Assembly (NCBI GenBank): GCA_913009895.1
Contig: CAJVXY010000003.1
Span: 88,559 to 152,558, forward strand
DNA length: 64,000 nucleotides
Source: an uncultured Acidiferrobacteraceae bacterium
GTDB lineage: Bacteria; Pseudomonadota; Gammaproteobacteria; Acidiferrobacterales; SZUA-150
Reading direction: 5' to 3'
This document shows positions 17,528 through 25,600 of the stretch, in pieces. Made by a program: the position numbers and the translations under genes. Position 1 is the stretch's first letter, and the number at the start of each line of letters is the position of its first letter. Below the pieces are notes generated by a model. It saw nothing but the letters and a program-made list of their open reading frames with translations, made no database searches and was not told the origin of the DNA.

Positions 17528-17864
17528 CTTGAGCTTCTGCCGGTGCGTAAAAAGGAGGCGATTGTACAGATTTAGACTGGCTGCGCATACCTATTATAGG
17601 GGGGAAATACAAGGGTTTGGCGTTGAGGCATGACTTTAAATGCAGGTTTCGCTGGGCTTTTATGGTGAGAAAGTGCGGTGCGCTTAAAAAGGGCAGTGCA
17701 ATACCTGGAAACCAGAATCTGGCAACGAATTTTATGATTTGTCCTGCTTATAATAATTAATCAAAAAATTTAATTACTTTTATAGCTAAAAATAGAGGAA
17801 AATAGCCCTGCGGTTACCTGAGTATATATAAGTATCAATTGTTGACAATTTATAGGTGAGCGTC
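17528..17864. other. Noncoding gap between typA and the PilZ gene
   Basis: This 337-base region separates divergent genes and should hold both promoters. The only structure I see is a 6-bp inverted repeat, AATTGT/ACAATT at 17837-17850, immediately before the PilZ ribosome-binding site. No convincing small gene was found. Confidence 0.5.
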
Positions 17865-18194
17865 ATGGAAAATACAGCTATTGAACATCGCAACGGCCCC
17901 AGAAGGCGCTTTCCCCAGGAAGTGATGGCCATTGCTGGCAATGACCATCGGTTGTGTCGTATGCATAATATTGGTGATGGCGGTGCCTTGCTGGAGGTAA
18001 GTTGGGGCAGATTAACCCATGATGTTGAAGTGGAGATAATTATTGACCTGCCTGTGAATAATATCCTGACCCCGTACCATTTGTTTGGCAAAGTTGCCCG
18101 TGTCACCCCTGTGGGTACGGCGGTTCAATTTACTATTATTAATAGTGAGGCCCAGAAGGCTTTACAGACCTACCTGACAAAAAGAATGAATTAG
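17865..18194 (+). CDS. Single-domain PilZ protein
   Basis: The 109-residue cytosolic protein fits a PilZ domain, the common c-di-GMP receptor fold. The N-terminal arginine cluster (GPRRRFP) and the later NIGDGGALLEV segment correspond to the RxxxR and D/NxSxxG binding motifs, though the Ser position is Asp. Binding is therefore plausible rather than certain. ATG 17865 follows AGGTGAG; a GTG nine bases upstream is an alternative. It is divergent from typA. Confidence 0.7.
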   Translation: MENTAIEHRNGPRRRFPQEVMAIAGNDHRLCRMHNIGDGGALLEVSWGRLTHDVEVEIIIDLPVNNILTPYHLFGKVARVTPVGTAVQFTIINSEAQKALQTYLTKRMN

Positions 18195-18258
18195 TACCCA
18201 GTCATTTCCAATCTCTCCAGGGTAAATTCCCCGCCGCTTGCGGCTGGCGTAGTGGTCT

Positions 18259-18290
18259 GTAGGTTGGTGCTGAGGCACGAAGCCCAACAA
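18259..18290. repeat. Half copy of a dispersed inverted-repeat element
   Basis: The first 31 bases here, starting GTAGGTTGGTGCTGAGG, are the exact reverse complement of the right arm (22917-22947) of the complete element at 22863-22947. Only a degenerate trace of the opposite arm follows (GGGTTGTTT near 18308), so this looks like a decayed or half copy. It stands between the PilZ and GFA genes. Confidence 0.7.
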
Positions 18291-18459
18291 CTGAATCATG
18301 AAACTGTGGGTTGTTTATTTTTCCTGTACCAGGTTATTTCTGGTTCTGTGTATTATGTCTTTCAAAGCCCCGTTATTTTTCTCACCCATAATTTAGTTAA
18401 CTAGTCGAATTTTACTGTTAATATTTCTGCTGATCAGCATCCCGTTGAGGAGGAGTTTT

Positions 18460-18948
18460 ATGTTACTTGCAGGCAGTTGTCATTGTGGTGGTGTCAGGTT
18501 TTCACTTGAGTCGCCCCATCCTTACCCATTCAATCTTTGCTACTGTTCAGTTTGCCGCAAGACTGCTGGCGGCGGCGGTTACGCCATAAACCTGGGTGGT
18601 GAACATAAGTCACTCAAAATTGAAGGCCAGGCAAATATTGAGATATATCAAGCAAAAATAGTTGATCCTGAAACCGGTGAAATAAAAAAAAGTCCAGCAT
18701 TACGTCACTTCTGCAAAATATGCGGGTCAGCATTGTGGTTATGGGATCCACGCTGGCCCGCACTGGTACACCCATTTGCTTCGGCTATTGATAGCGAGTT
18801 GCCGGTACCGCCGGAACGCACACACTTAATGGTCAAATCAAAAGCATCCTGGGTAAAAATTCATGCCAACGCACAAGATAAAATATTTGATCACTACCCG
18901 GACGAGTCCATCGCGCAATGGCATCAGCGTTTGGGTTTGGGTGATTAA
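18460..18948 (+). CDS. GFA family (CENP-V/glutathione-dependent formaldehyde-activating fold) protein
   Basis: The 162-residue protein has the zinc ligands of the GFA/CENP-V fold: GSCHCGGVRF near residue 5, CYCSVCRK near 28-35 and FCKICGSALW near 85-95. Family members are often annotated as glutathione-dependent formaldehyde-activating enzymes or S-(hydroxymethyl)glutathione synthase, but most have no proven substrate. ATG 18460 has a strong AGGAGGAG sequence at 18448-18455; the longer TTG-started frame is unlikely. No operon partner is evident. Confidence 0.88.
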   Translation: MLLAGSCHCGGVRFSLESPHPYPFNLCYCSVCRKTAGGGGYAINLGGEHKSLKIEGQANIEIYQAKIVDPETGEIKKSPALRHFCKICGSALWLWDPRWPALVHPFASAIDSELPVPPERTHLMVKSKASWVKIHANAQDKIFDHYPDESIAQWHQRLGLGD

Positions 18949-19080
18949 CGGTAGTCATTATTTAACAAACTGATTGGGTGCACTTATGTAACGACGGGTG
19001 GCATTTTTATTATCCATACGCAAACTAAAATAGAATTCAGACTTAGGAATTATTTTTTAGTATAAAGTATGGAGTAGCTC

Positions 19081-20907
19081 GTGAAATTTAGTGACAAATC
19101 TTCCAGTAAGAATTCGGTTTTTACAACTTCAAGTATAAAATCGAAAATATTTACTCGTTTCAAACAGATTCTGCCAATAATTTTTTTATCGGTGGCCGGG
19201 TTCCTGGCACCCAGTGAAGTGTTGGCTGTCAATAATACCACCCCAGGCACGCCGGTTTCGCCCTATCCAACTATTCAAAACCTGTCGATCGAGTGGCCAA
19301 TTAGTGGTGATAGTAATAACAATGGTTATGTTGATGTTCGTTATCGTAAAATGGGCACCACGCCCTGGACAAAAGGCCTGCGGTTGCGACGTGTGCCTGC
19401 GGGATCAGGCTCCGGTTTTTCCTGGACCAATAAACATAGTGGCAGCCTGTTCGATCTTTTACCAAATACCTCTTATGAAATCGAGTTAAAACTTACTGAT
19501 CAGGATGGCGGGAGCACAACGCAAATACTTTCAGCTACAACCCGGGCCGAACCAGTGGCACCGGCCTCAGCAACCATTGTTCCTGTCATCCCGGCGACAT
19601 TTTCAGCGGCTGCGACTAGTGCAACACCAGGCACAATCATTCAAATGGCAGCGGGTAATTACAACGGGTTCACAGTCGGTGTCAATGGAAATAGCAACAA
19701 CCCGATTGTTTTCAGGGCCGAGACAGCAGGCACAGCAATTGTCAATGGCGATATATTTTTGAACAATCGTTCTTATATATTTATCGAAGGCCTCGAGGTC
19801 AGGGGCATGATTAAGTTAAACAGTTCCGAGGGTATTGTGGTGCGGGGCAGTACGATTCTTGCGCCTACAAGAGGTATCGTCTCTTATGGTACTGGCGTGA
19901 TAAATGGTTATTTTGCTGACAATGTCGTGATCGGCCCGGTTACATGGGCGAATAGTTCCCTGGGTGTGAACGGAAATAACGGTGGTGACGGAATCGAGCT
20001 AACCGGGCCGGGTAATGTCATTGCCTACAATTATGTTAAAGGTTTTCGGGATGCTATTTCTACCATGGAAGATGGTGAGGCGGTAAACCAGGTCTCCCTG
20101 GATATTTACAATAATGATATTGAAGTGGGCGCAGACGACGGCATAGAAGCCGATTTCACCATGGGTAATGCTCGCATTATGCGCAATCGTATCACCAACT
20201 CTTTCATTGGTATTAGTGGCCAGCCAACACTGGGCGGCCCGGCGTATTACATTCGTAACGTGATGTATAACCTGGCCCACATCCCTTTTAAGTTGTATCG
20301 CGGTAGTGTCGGTGATGTGGCCTTCCACAATACGTCAATTAGCAGTGGCGATGCCTTTGCAAATTATTCTGGTTCGACCTGGTCGCGGGCGCTGTTTCGA
20401 AATAATTTATTTATTGGTGGCCAGGGCGGCGGTTCTTACGGTGGCTTTAGTAATGGTTCCGGTCGGGTCGCGCAACTGAGTGCTTCTGATGTTAGTAATG
20501 ATTTTAATTACGATGGTTATGGTTCCATCGGTACCGGAACCTTTCGAGGCAGGATTGGCGGTACCAGTTTCAACAGCCTTGTTGAGATGCAAGCTAGCAC
20601 GACAGAAACCAACGCCATTGAAGTTGATATGAGTATTTTTGCTAATTTAATCACCTTTCCTGCCAGCGGGCCTTTCCCTGCGTTGGCCGTACCAGATTTA
20701 CGTTTGGCCAGTGGCGCAGTGGCCGTGAATGCTGGTGAGGCCCTGGCCAATATCAATGATGGTTATGCCGGCAGTGCACCGGATTTGGGTGCTTACGAAT
20801 TTGGCGATGCCTTGCCGATTTATGGCCCCCGGCCTGGTCGTCATCCGGGTTATGACTCCACAGATGTCACTCCGCCAATGGCACCGACAAACATACAAAT
20901 ACAGTAA
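19081..20907 (+). CDS. Secreted right-handed parallel beta-helix protein with FN3-like N-terminal domain
   Basis: This 608-residue exported protein starts at GTG 19081. A long basic N-region and hydrophobic core end in the cleavage-like site EVLA near residue 49. Residues about 58-150 look like a fibronectin type III domain (LSIEWPISGDSNNNGYVDVRYRK, then LPNTSYEIELKLTD). From about 175 to 545 come beta-helix coils rich in Asn and Gly (GNSNNPIVFRAETAG, IFIEGLEVRGM, NVIAYNYVKGF), as in pectate-lyase or chondroitinase-B-like proteins. It may bind or cleave a polysaccharide. The C-terminus, DVTPPMAPTNIQIQ, reads like the opening of another FN3 domain that is cut short. The next gene starts 12 bases later. 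Confidence 0.78.
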   Translation: MKFSDKSSSKNSVFTTSSIKSKIFTRFKQILPIIFLSVAGFLAPSEVLAVNNTTPGTPVSPYPTIQNLSIEWPISGDSNNNGYVDVRYRKMGTTPWTKGLRLRRVPAGSGSGFSWTNKHSGSLFDLLPNTSYEIELKLTDQDGGSTTQILSATTRAEPVAPASATIVPVIPATFSAAATSATPGTIIQMAAGNYNGFTVGVNGNSNNPIVFRAETAGTAIVNGDIFLNNRSYIFIEGLEVRGMIKLNSSEGIVVRGSTILAPTRGIVSYGTGVINGYFADNVVIGPVTWANSSLGVNGNNGGDGIELTGPGNVIAYNYVKGFRDAISTMEDGEAVNQVSLDIYNNDIEVGADDGIEADFTMGNARIMRNRITNSFIGISGQPTLGGPAYYIRNVMYNLAHIPFKLYRGSVGDVAFHNTSISSGDAFANYSGSTWSRALFRNNLFIGGQGGGSYGGFSNGSGRVAQLSASDVSNDFNYDGYGSIGTGTFRGRIGGTSFNSLVEMQASTTETNAIEVDMSIFANLITFPASGPFPALAVPDLRLASGAVAVNAGEALANINDGYAGSAPDLGAYEFGDALPIYGPRPGRHPGYDSTDVTPPMAPTNIQIQ

Positions 20908-20919
20908 GGCTGAACAGAT

Positions 20920-21381
20920 ATGAAAAAGAAAGATATTACAATAAGCAGTAAAAAAGGATTAGGCTATTTATTGGGTTTTATTTTGTTGCTTACGCTCAGT
21001 GCATGCGGCAGCAGCAGTGGTAGCAGTTCGGCAGATCCGGCCGCCGCCGGTGGTGGAGGAGGAGGTGGCGGAGGAGGAGGTGGACTTCCCGCGACTTCGG
21101 CGCTTATTACCTGGAATGGTTCCACCAATAATGCCAATGCTGGTAACACGACCCTGACCGATCTGGCCGGTTATCGTGTTTATATGTCGACCACACCCGC
21201 TGATCCCGCTGCCAATATGATTGCCCAGGTATCAGCAAGCTCAACCGGTGGCGGTAGTGAGAGTTACCAGGTAGATAACCTGACACCTGGCACTTATTAT
21301 TTCAAGGTAACGGCTTATGATAACGCCAGCCCCGCCAATGAAAGTGTTGCTACTGCAGAAGTGAGCAAGACTATTCCATAA
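20920..21381 (+). CDS. Small lipoprotein with poly-Gly linker and FN3-like domain
   Basis: The 153-residue product has a signal peptide with lipobox TLSAC near residue 28, then a Ser/Gly-rich stretch and a run of 12 Gly (about 46-57). A single FN3-like domain follows (SALITWNGST, LAGYRVYMSTT, YQVDNLTPGTYYFKVTAYDN). It is probably a lipid-anchored adhesive or carbohydrate-associated protein. It follows the beta-helix gene by 12 bases, so the two likely form an operon with the sugar dehydrogenase downstream. The Gly run uses mixed GGN codons. Confidence 0.8.
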   Translation: MKKKDITISSKKGLGYLLGFILLLTLSACGSSSGSSSADPAAAGGGGGGGGGGGGLPATSALITWNGSTNNANAGNTTLTDLAGYRVYMSTTPADPAANMIAQVSASSTGGGSESYQVDNLTPGTYYFKVTAYDNASPANESVATAEVSKTIP

Positions 21382-21584
21382 TTTTTTATCCTAAAATACC
21401 CGGAGTTTCTAGCTCCATTGTCCCTGGTCTTTTGATCAGGGCGTCAGGCATTATTAGCGATCCCGTGTTCTGTCAGTTTCGATTTATTGAGATATAATCA
21501 TCAGGCGTTAACGAGCCTGATGGATCAAGCTTGAATTGAACCTGAAATAAACTGGCCAGACAAAATAATCGATATGGTATTGAT

Positions 21585-22808
21585 GTGTTAATACGGAAGC
21601 GATCCGGATATATTTTTCCGCTGGTATTTTTAGTATTTTTTACTGCTATTGATGCCCGGGCGGGCACGGCCGCTTTTTCCTATTACCAACAATCACTGGT
21701 TATCGAGGGAAATACCTACCAGGTTCGTATTCCAAAGGGATACAAACTGGAATTGTTGACCAAAGAACTGAAGACACCACGTCTGATTACATTTTTGTCA
21801 AATGGCGATTTGTTTGCCGGCTCACGGTCTGACAAGGTTTATCGAATACCGCCGCCTTACAATAGTCCGCAAGTACTTATTAAACTCAATGACTACCCCC
21901 ACAGTGTTGCATTTCGACCAGGTAAAATATTGATTGCCAGAACCAGTGGTCTTTACCAGGCCCCTTATAAACCCGGCCAGAAAAAATTAAACAATCGTGC
22001 TGTAAAATTACTGGCAGCCTTGCCAGGCGGTGGCGGTCATAACAGCAGGACCGTAGGTGTAGGGCCGGATGGTAAAATTTACCTGGGCCTGGGTTTGACA
22101 GGCAACTGTAGCAATCAATATTTAGACAAAAGTTATGCGTTTAAAAACCGTCGCGGTGGCGTGCTGGTGTTAGATGAAACCAAAAAAAAGCCCGGGTGGT
22201 TAACCTTCGCTTCCGGATTGCGAAACCCGGTTGGTTTCGACTGGCACCCCCGGTCCCGGGTAATGTATGCCAGTAACAATGGACCGGACCATCGGGGTTT
22301 TGAACAACCACCTGAATATTTTAGTCGCCTGGTAAAGGGCTCATTCCACGGCATGCCCTGGTATCAATATAATGGTAAAAAAATTCAACGCGATAACTGC
22401 ATTCCAATACCAGCGCCAAAACCAATAAAATCAGTGTTTGTCCCGGTGCTGACTTTCCCGGCACGTAACGCCCCCATGGCCGTGGCTTTTGTACCTGATG
22501 CGGCTATGGATAAACGATTCCAGTATGATGCAATAGTTGCCATGCGTGGCTCGTGGGGAACAAAACCTGGCGGCGGGTTTTTTGGTAATCCGGCCTCCCG
22601 GCGACCACCCAAGCTGGTCATTGTCAGGTTCAAAAACGGGGTCGCTAAGCAGGTAGATGATCTGGTTACCGGTTTTCAGTTAGCTGACGGCAGTCGTTGG
22701 GCACGGCCAGTGGGTGTTGCCATCGGGCCCGATGGCGCGGTTTATTTTACCAGCGATAGTGGCATCAATGGTTTGTTTCGATTAAGCAGAATAAAAAGCA
22801 GCCTGTAG
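21585..22808 (+). CDS. Periplasmic PQQ-dependent sugar/sorbosone dehydrogenase-like beta-propeller
   Basis: The 407-residue exported protein resembles soluble quinoprotein glucose/aldose and L-sorbosone dehydrogenases. A signal peptide covers about residues 1-27. Family motifs are GGGHNSRTVGVGPDGKIYLGLG, SGLRNPVGFDWHP, MYASNNGPD, GSFHGMPWYQ and VGVAIGPDGAVYFTSDS, forming six-bladed propeller repeats around a PQQ/Ca2+ site. It probably oxidises a sugar or sugar polymer end in the periplasm. GTG 21585 is the likely start since a stop lies 14 codons upstream and no ATG intervenes. It follows the FN3 lipoprotein by 203 bases. Confidence 0.8.
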   Translation: MLIRKRSGYIFPLVFLVFFTAIDARAGTAAFSYYQQSLVIEGNTYQVRIPKGYKLELLTKELKTPRLITFLSNGDLFAGSRSDKVYRIPPPYNSPQVLIKLNDYPHSVAFRPGKILIARTSGLYQAPYKPGQKKLNNRAVKLLAALPGGGGHNSRTVGVGPDGKIYLGLGLTGNCSNQYLDKSYAFKNRRGGVLVLDETKKKPGWLTFASGLRNPVGFDWHPRSRVMYASNNGPDHRGFEQPPEYFSRLVKGSFHGMPWYQYNGKKIQRDNCIPIPAPKPIKSVFVPVLTFPARNAPMAVAFVPDAAMDKRFQYDAIVAMRGSWGTKPGGGFFGNPASRRPPKLVIVRFKNGVAKQVDDLVTGFQLADGSRWARPVGVAIGPDGAVYFTSDSGINGLFRLSRIKSSL

Positions 22809-22862
22809 GGTACTACTGCCCCGTACAACGCGAACAAAGGATTCCTATATTGTCGTACTTTT

Positions 22863-22947
22863 GTAGGTTGGGGTGAAGCATGAAGCCCAACAATAGGGCG
22901 TGTAAATATTTACTGCTGTTGGGCTTCGTGCCTCAGCACCAACCTAC
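22863..22947. repeat. Complete 85-bp dispersed inverted-repeat element
   Basis: The left arm begins GTAGGTTGGGGTGAAGCA at 22863 and the right arm ends TCAGCACCAACCTAC at 22947; the arms are imperfect inverse copies of about 31 bases around a short centre. The right arm is identical to the half copy at 18259-18289. The arms contain GAAGCCCAACA/TGTTGGGCTTC. Similar elements are common in intergenic DNA of many proteobacteria, and it could act as a bidirectional terminator between the dehydrogenase and DinB genes. Confidence 0.7.
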
Positions 22948-23103
22948 GACACGGTCTCTTTTCATGTCCAACTTAACTTGATTACAATAAAGGAATAATA
23001 GTTATTATGTTTAGTTTATGGGACAGCAATGGCCAGTAGGGTGCTTTTATATTTTTTACATAGTGTATTATATGTTTTTAATTCAACCAGAGGCCTGTCG
23101 GTT

Positions 23104-23613
23104 ATGAACAACCCCGATCACTACCAGCTCATGTCTGGTTATAACCAGTGGATGAACCAGGCCCTGTACCAGGTTTGTGAAACGATTCCTGATGACAAGC
23201 GCAAGCAGGACCTGGGGGCATTTTTTAAATCCATTCACGGCACCCTGAATCATATCCTGTGGGCAGATGAAATCTGGCTGGGTCGGTTTGCCGGGACCAT
23301 TCCTGATTTGCCCGGCATGGGCAAGGACTTGTATGCTGGTTTCGATGAATTGAAATCAGCACGTATTCAAACTGACACTAAAATAAACCAGTGGCTCAAT
23401 GGCCTCGACAGTAAATGGCTTGCTGCCGATTTTAGTTTTACCAGTGTATCCGATCATAAAACCCGCAGTGGGCCTGGCTGGGTGTTTGTCAGTCACATGT
23501 TTAATCACCAGACCCATCACCGGGGCCAAATCACGACCCTCATCAGCCAGCTTGGGTTTGAACCACCGGTTACTGATATTCCCTGGATGCCGGGCCTGAT
23601 TAAAGTCAGCTAG
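23104..23613 (+). CDS. DinB family metal-binding four-helix protein
   Basis: The 169-residue protein matches the DinB/DfsB-type four-helix bundle. A His in SIHGTLNHILWADEIW and two more in HQTHHRGQIT supply the metal triad. Members bind divalent metals; some are thiol-dependent S-transferases, others are DNA-damage induced with unknown chemistry. ATG 23104 gives the family-typical start; an ATG at 23029 would add 25 residues that do not fit. The stop codon overlaps that of the convergent outer-membrane protein gene in a shared CTAG. Confidence 0.85.
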   Translation: MNNPDHYQLMSGYNQWMNQALYQVCETIPDDKRKQDLGAFFKSIHGTLNHILWADEIWLGRFAGTIPDLPGMGKDLYAGFDELKSARIQTDTKINQWLNGLDSKWLAADFSFTSVSDHKTRSGPGWVFVSHMFNHQTHHRGQITTLISQLGFEPPVTDIPWMPGLIKVS

Positions 23614-24917
23614 AAGTAATAACGCAGACGCAGGTTAACAGTTGCCGGCACGTGGCCGAATTCCGATCTGGGCAGACCAAAATTATCCAGGCCTTTGCCG
23701 GTGCCGTAATGAAATGCCAGCAGGGCATCTGCCTCATCGGCAATTGAATAGTTAAAGAAAAACTGGTGCAGGGTTGACCAACTTGTATTTGCATCTGTGT
23801 CTTCAAGTCTTGCGCCAAGCAAGTTGTAATTTCCGGTTAGTAAGGGTGTCAGATTTTTTGAAAATGCAAAACCGACAATGTTTTGGCCAAGATGTTTTTG
23901 CTGGCCATTTATAAATGTAGCCTGGCTGGCACTCTCTAATAATTCGCTTTCCTTGTTTGCACCCAGCGTATTGTAATAATATTCCAGTCCGATTATCAGG
24001 CCATTGGAAAATTGGTAATCAAGACCAGCTATGGAGAAATTATCAGGCTTTTCCTTTTCAGGCTCCTTGAATAAAATACTTTCCAGGCGCCAGCCAATTC
24101 CTAACCAGCTGGTTTCTATGCTACCACCCCCTGTGACAGCGCCGACAATTTTTCCCGCCAGTAAAGTAACTTCAGAAGCCTGTCCCAGGGTAGTCCGGTA
24201 ATTTAGTGCAGCGCTGTCTTCAAAATCCTTTTCATCCCTGTTTCCAAAAACATAAGCCAGGGTTAGACCGGATTCAAAGTTCGGAAAAAAATTAAATTTT
24301 ATGGCATCGATCCCGGGCTTGTATTCACGATTCAGTTCGAGTGGCGAAAAAGCACCAAATACATCTGTGGGCTGCCAGAATCTTCCGCTGCCCCAGGTTA
24401 TAGCCTGCCTGCCCACAACGGTAGAATAATTGCCGTATTCATATTTAGCAGATAATCGATCAATTTCGTGGTACCAGTTAGTTCTGTTATCACCTTTATA
24501 ATCTTCCACGAAATAGTAACGGCCATTTTTTATTCTAAACAAACTCGTATCAACCGGTGCCGATGTAACAGGTAAAATCGAAGCCTGGCGTTCATTGAAG
24601 TATTGTGCTTCCCAGGAAAGTTCTGCGTTCACACGACCAGAAAAAATTAACCGGGCTGATTCCTCATCTCTGGTATAAATATTTCTCTTTTTATCCGGGT
24701 CATATCCGATATCGTCTTCCTGCGTATAAAACAATCCACTATCAACAAGCAGCACGCCGGCAAACTGAAAATTTTTGTTTGCCTGTTCATCGGCATATAA
24801 CGGGTTAGTCAACAGGATGAAACTTATCGGTAAAATAATTTTTATTAAAAAACGGAATAAGCTGGAGAGGGGCTTATTCTTGTATTTGAACCGTTTTGTC
24901 ACTTTCAATACTGCCAT
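23610..24917 (-). CDS. Outer-membrane beta-barrel (porin-like), last gene of the Lol-like operon
   Basis: The product is about 435 residues with a long basic N-region and a signal peptide ending NPLYA. The rest is a predicted beta-barrel (FQFAGVLLVDSGLFYTQ, WEAQYFNERQAS, GRQAITWGSGRFWQPTDVFGAFSPLE) ending RLRYYF, the outer-membrane sorting signal. The layout and the ITWG...PTDVF block recall DUF1302-type barrels that accompany export systems. ATG 24917 overlaps the ATPase gene by 44 bases; ATG 24944 is an alternative. As the last gene of the operon it may be the outer-membrane exit or acceptor of the transport system. Confidence 0.75.
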   Translation of the reverse strand: MAVLKVTKRFKYKNKPLSSLFRFLIKIILPISFILLTNPLYADEQANKNFQFAGVLLVDSGLFYTQEDDIGYDPDKKRNIYTRDEESARLIFSGRVNAELSWEAQYFNERQASILPVTSAPVDTSLFRIKNGRYYFVEDYKGDNRTNWYHEIDRLSAKYEYGNYSTVVGRQAITWGSGRFWQPTDVFGAFSPLELNREYKPGIDAIKFNFFPNFESGLTLAYVFGNRDEKDFEDSAALNYRTTLGQASEVTLLAGKIVGAVTGGGSIETSWLGIGWRLESILFKEPEKEKPDNFSIAGLDYQFSNGLIIGLEYYYNTLGANKESELLESASQATFINGQQKHLGQNIVGFAFSKNLTPLLTGNYNLLGARLEDTDANTSWSTLHQFFFNYSIADEADALLAFHYGTGKGLDNFGLPRSEFGHVPATVNLRLRYYF

Positions 24918-25569
24918 CACGCAGGGTGATAATTCGTTCGGCACGTGCCATTACCCGCACGTCGTGAGTTGAAAAAAGGAAGGTTGTTTTTTCCTCATGT
25001 GAGAGCCTGTGCATGATGTCCAGCAATGCCGTGGCATTATCGGAATCAAGATTGGCCGTGGGCTCATCGGCCAATACCAGCCTGGGGCCTGCCGCCAGTG
25101 CCCGTGCCACTGCAACCCGTTGCTGTTGGCCACCGCTCAAGGCGCTTGGGCGACGATTAATCATGTCCTGCAGGCCAACCATTTCCAGGAAATGCATGGC
25201 ACGTTTTCTTCTTTCAGCAGGTAACCTGCCTTGCAATACCATGACCAGCTCAACATTTTCCAGGGCGCTGAGTACTGGCACCAGGTTGTATGCCTGGAAA
25301 ACAAATCCCAGTTGCATTAAACGGTAATGAGACAGGCTGTTTTCATCCATTTGTGTCAGGTCATCACCATTGAGGTGTACCGTGCCGTGGCTCGGTGTGT
25401 CCAGGCCACCAATAATATTAAGCAGCGTGGTTTTACCGGAGCCAGATGGGCCAACCAGGGCGGCAAACTCTCCCTGTTCGACAGTTAGTGACAAATTATT
25501 CAGGGCACGGACCTTTATGTCTCCCTGCTGGTAGATTTTACTGACATTTTTTAATTCCAGAAGTGCCAT
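24874..25569 (-). CDS. ABC transporter ATPase, LolD/MacB type
   Basis: The 231-residue ATPase has Walker A GPSGSGKTT (about 40), the signature LSGGQQQRVAVARAL (about 140), Walker B RLVLADEPTANLD and the H-loop His in FSTHD. It is of the LolD/MacB class that partners FtsX-like permeases working by mechanotransmission rather than membrane transport. ATG 25569 gives the standard MALLELKNVSKIY start; the longer frame overlapping the permease is unlikely. It sits 31 bases after permease B and probably forms a complex with both permeases. Confidence 0.9.
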   Translation of the reverse strand: MALLELKNVSKIYQQGDIKVRALNNLSLTVEQGEFAALVGPSGSGKTTLLNIIGGLDTPSHGTVHLNGDDLTQMDENSLSHYRLMQLGFVFQAYNLVPVLSALENVELVMVLQGRLPAERRKRAMHFLEMVGLQDMINRRPSALSGGQQQRVAVARALAAGPRLVLADEPTANLDSDNATALLDIMHRLSHEEKTTFLFSTHDVRVMARAERIITLRDGSIESDKTVQIQE

Positions 25570-25600
25570 AAATATTATTCCTGTGTTGCCTGCATTATTT

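Noticed and set aside
21040..21100. GGN-rich tract suspected as a sequencing error or frameshift in the FN3 lipoprotein
   Set aside because: The frame stays open on both sides with a sound lipobox before and FN3 domain after; mixed GGN codons argue for a real Gly linker.
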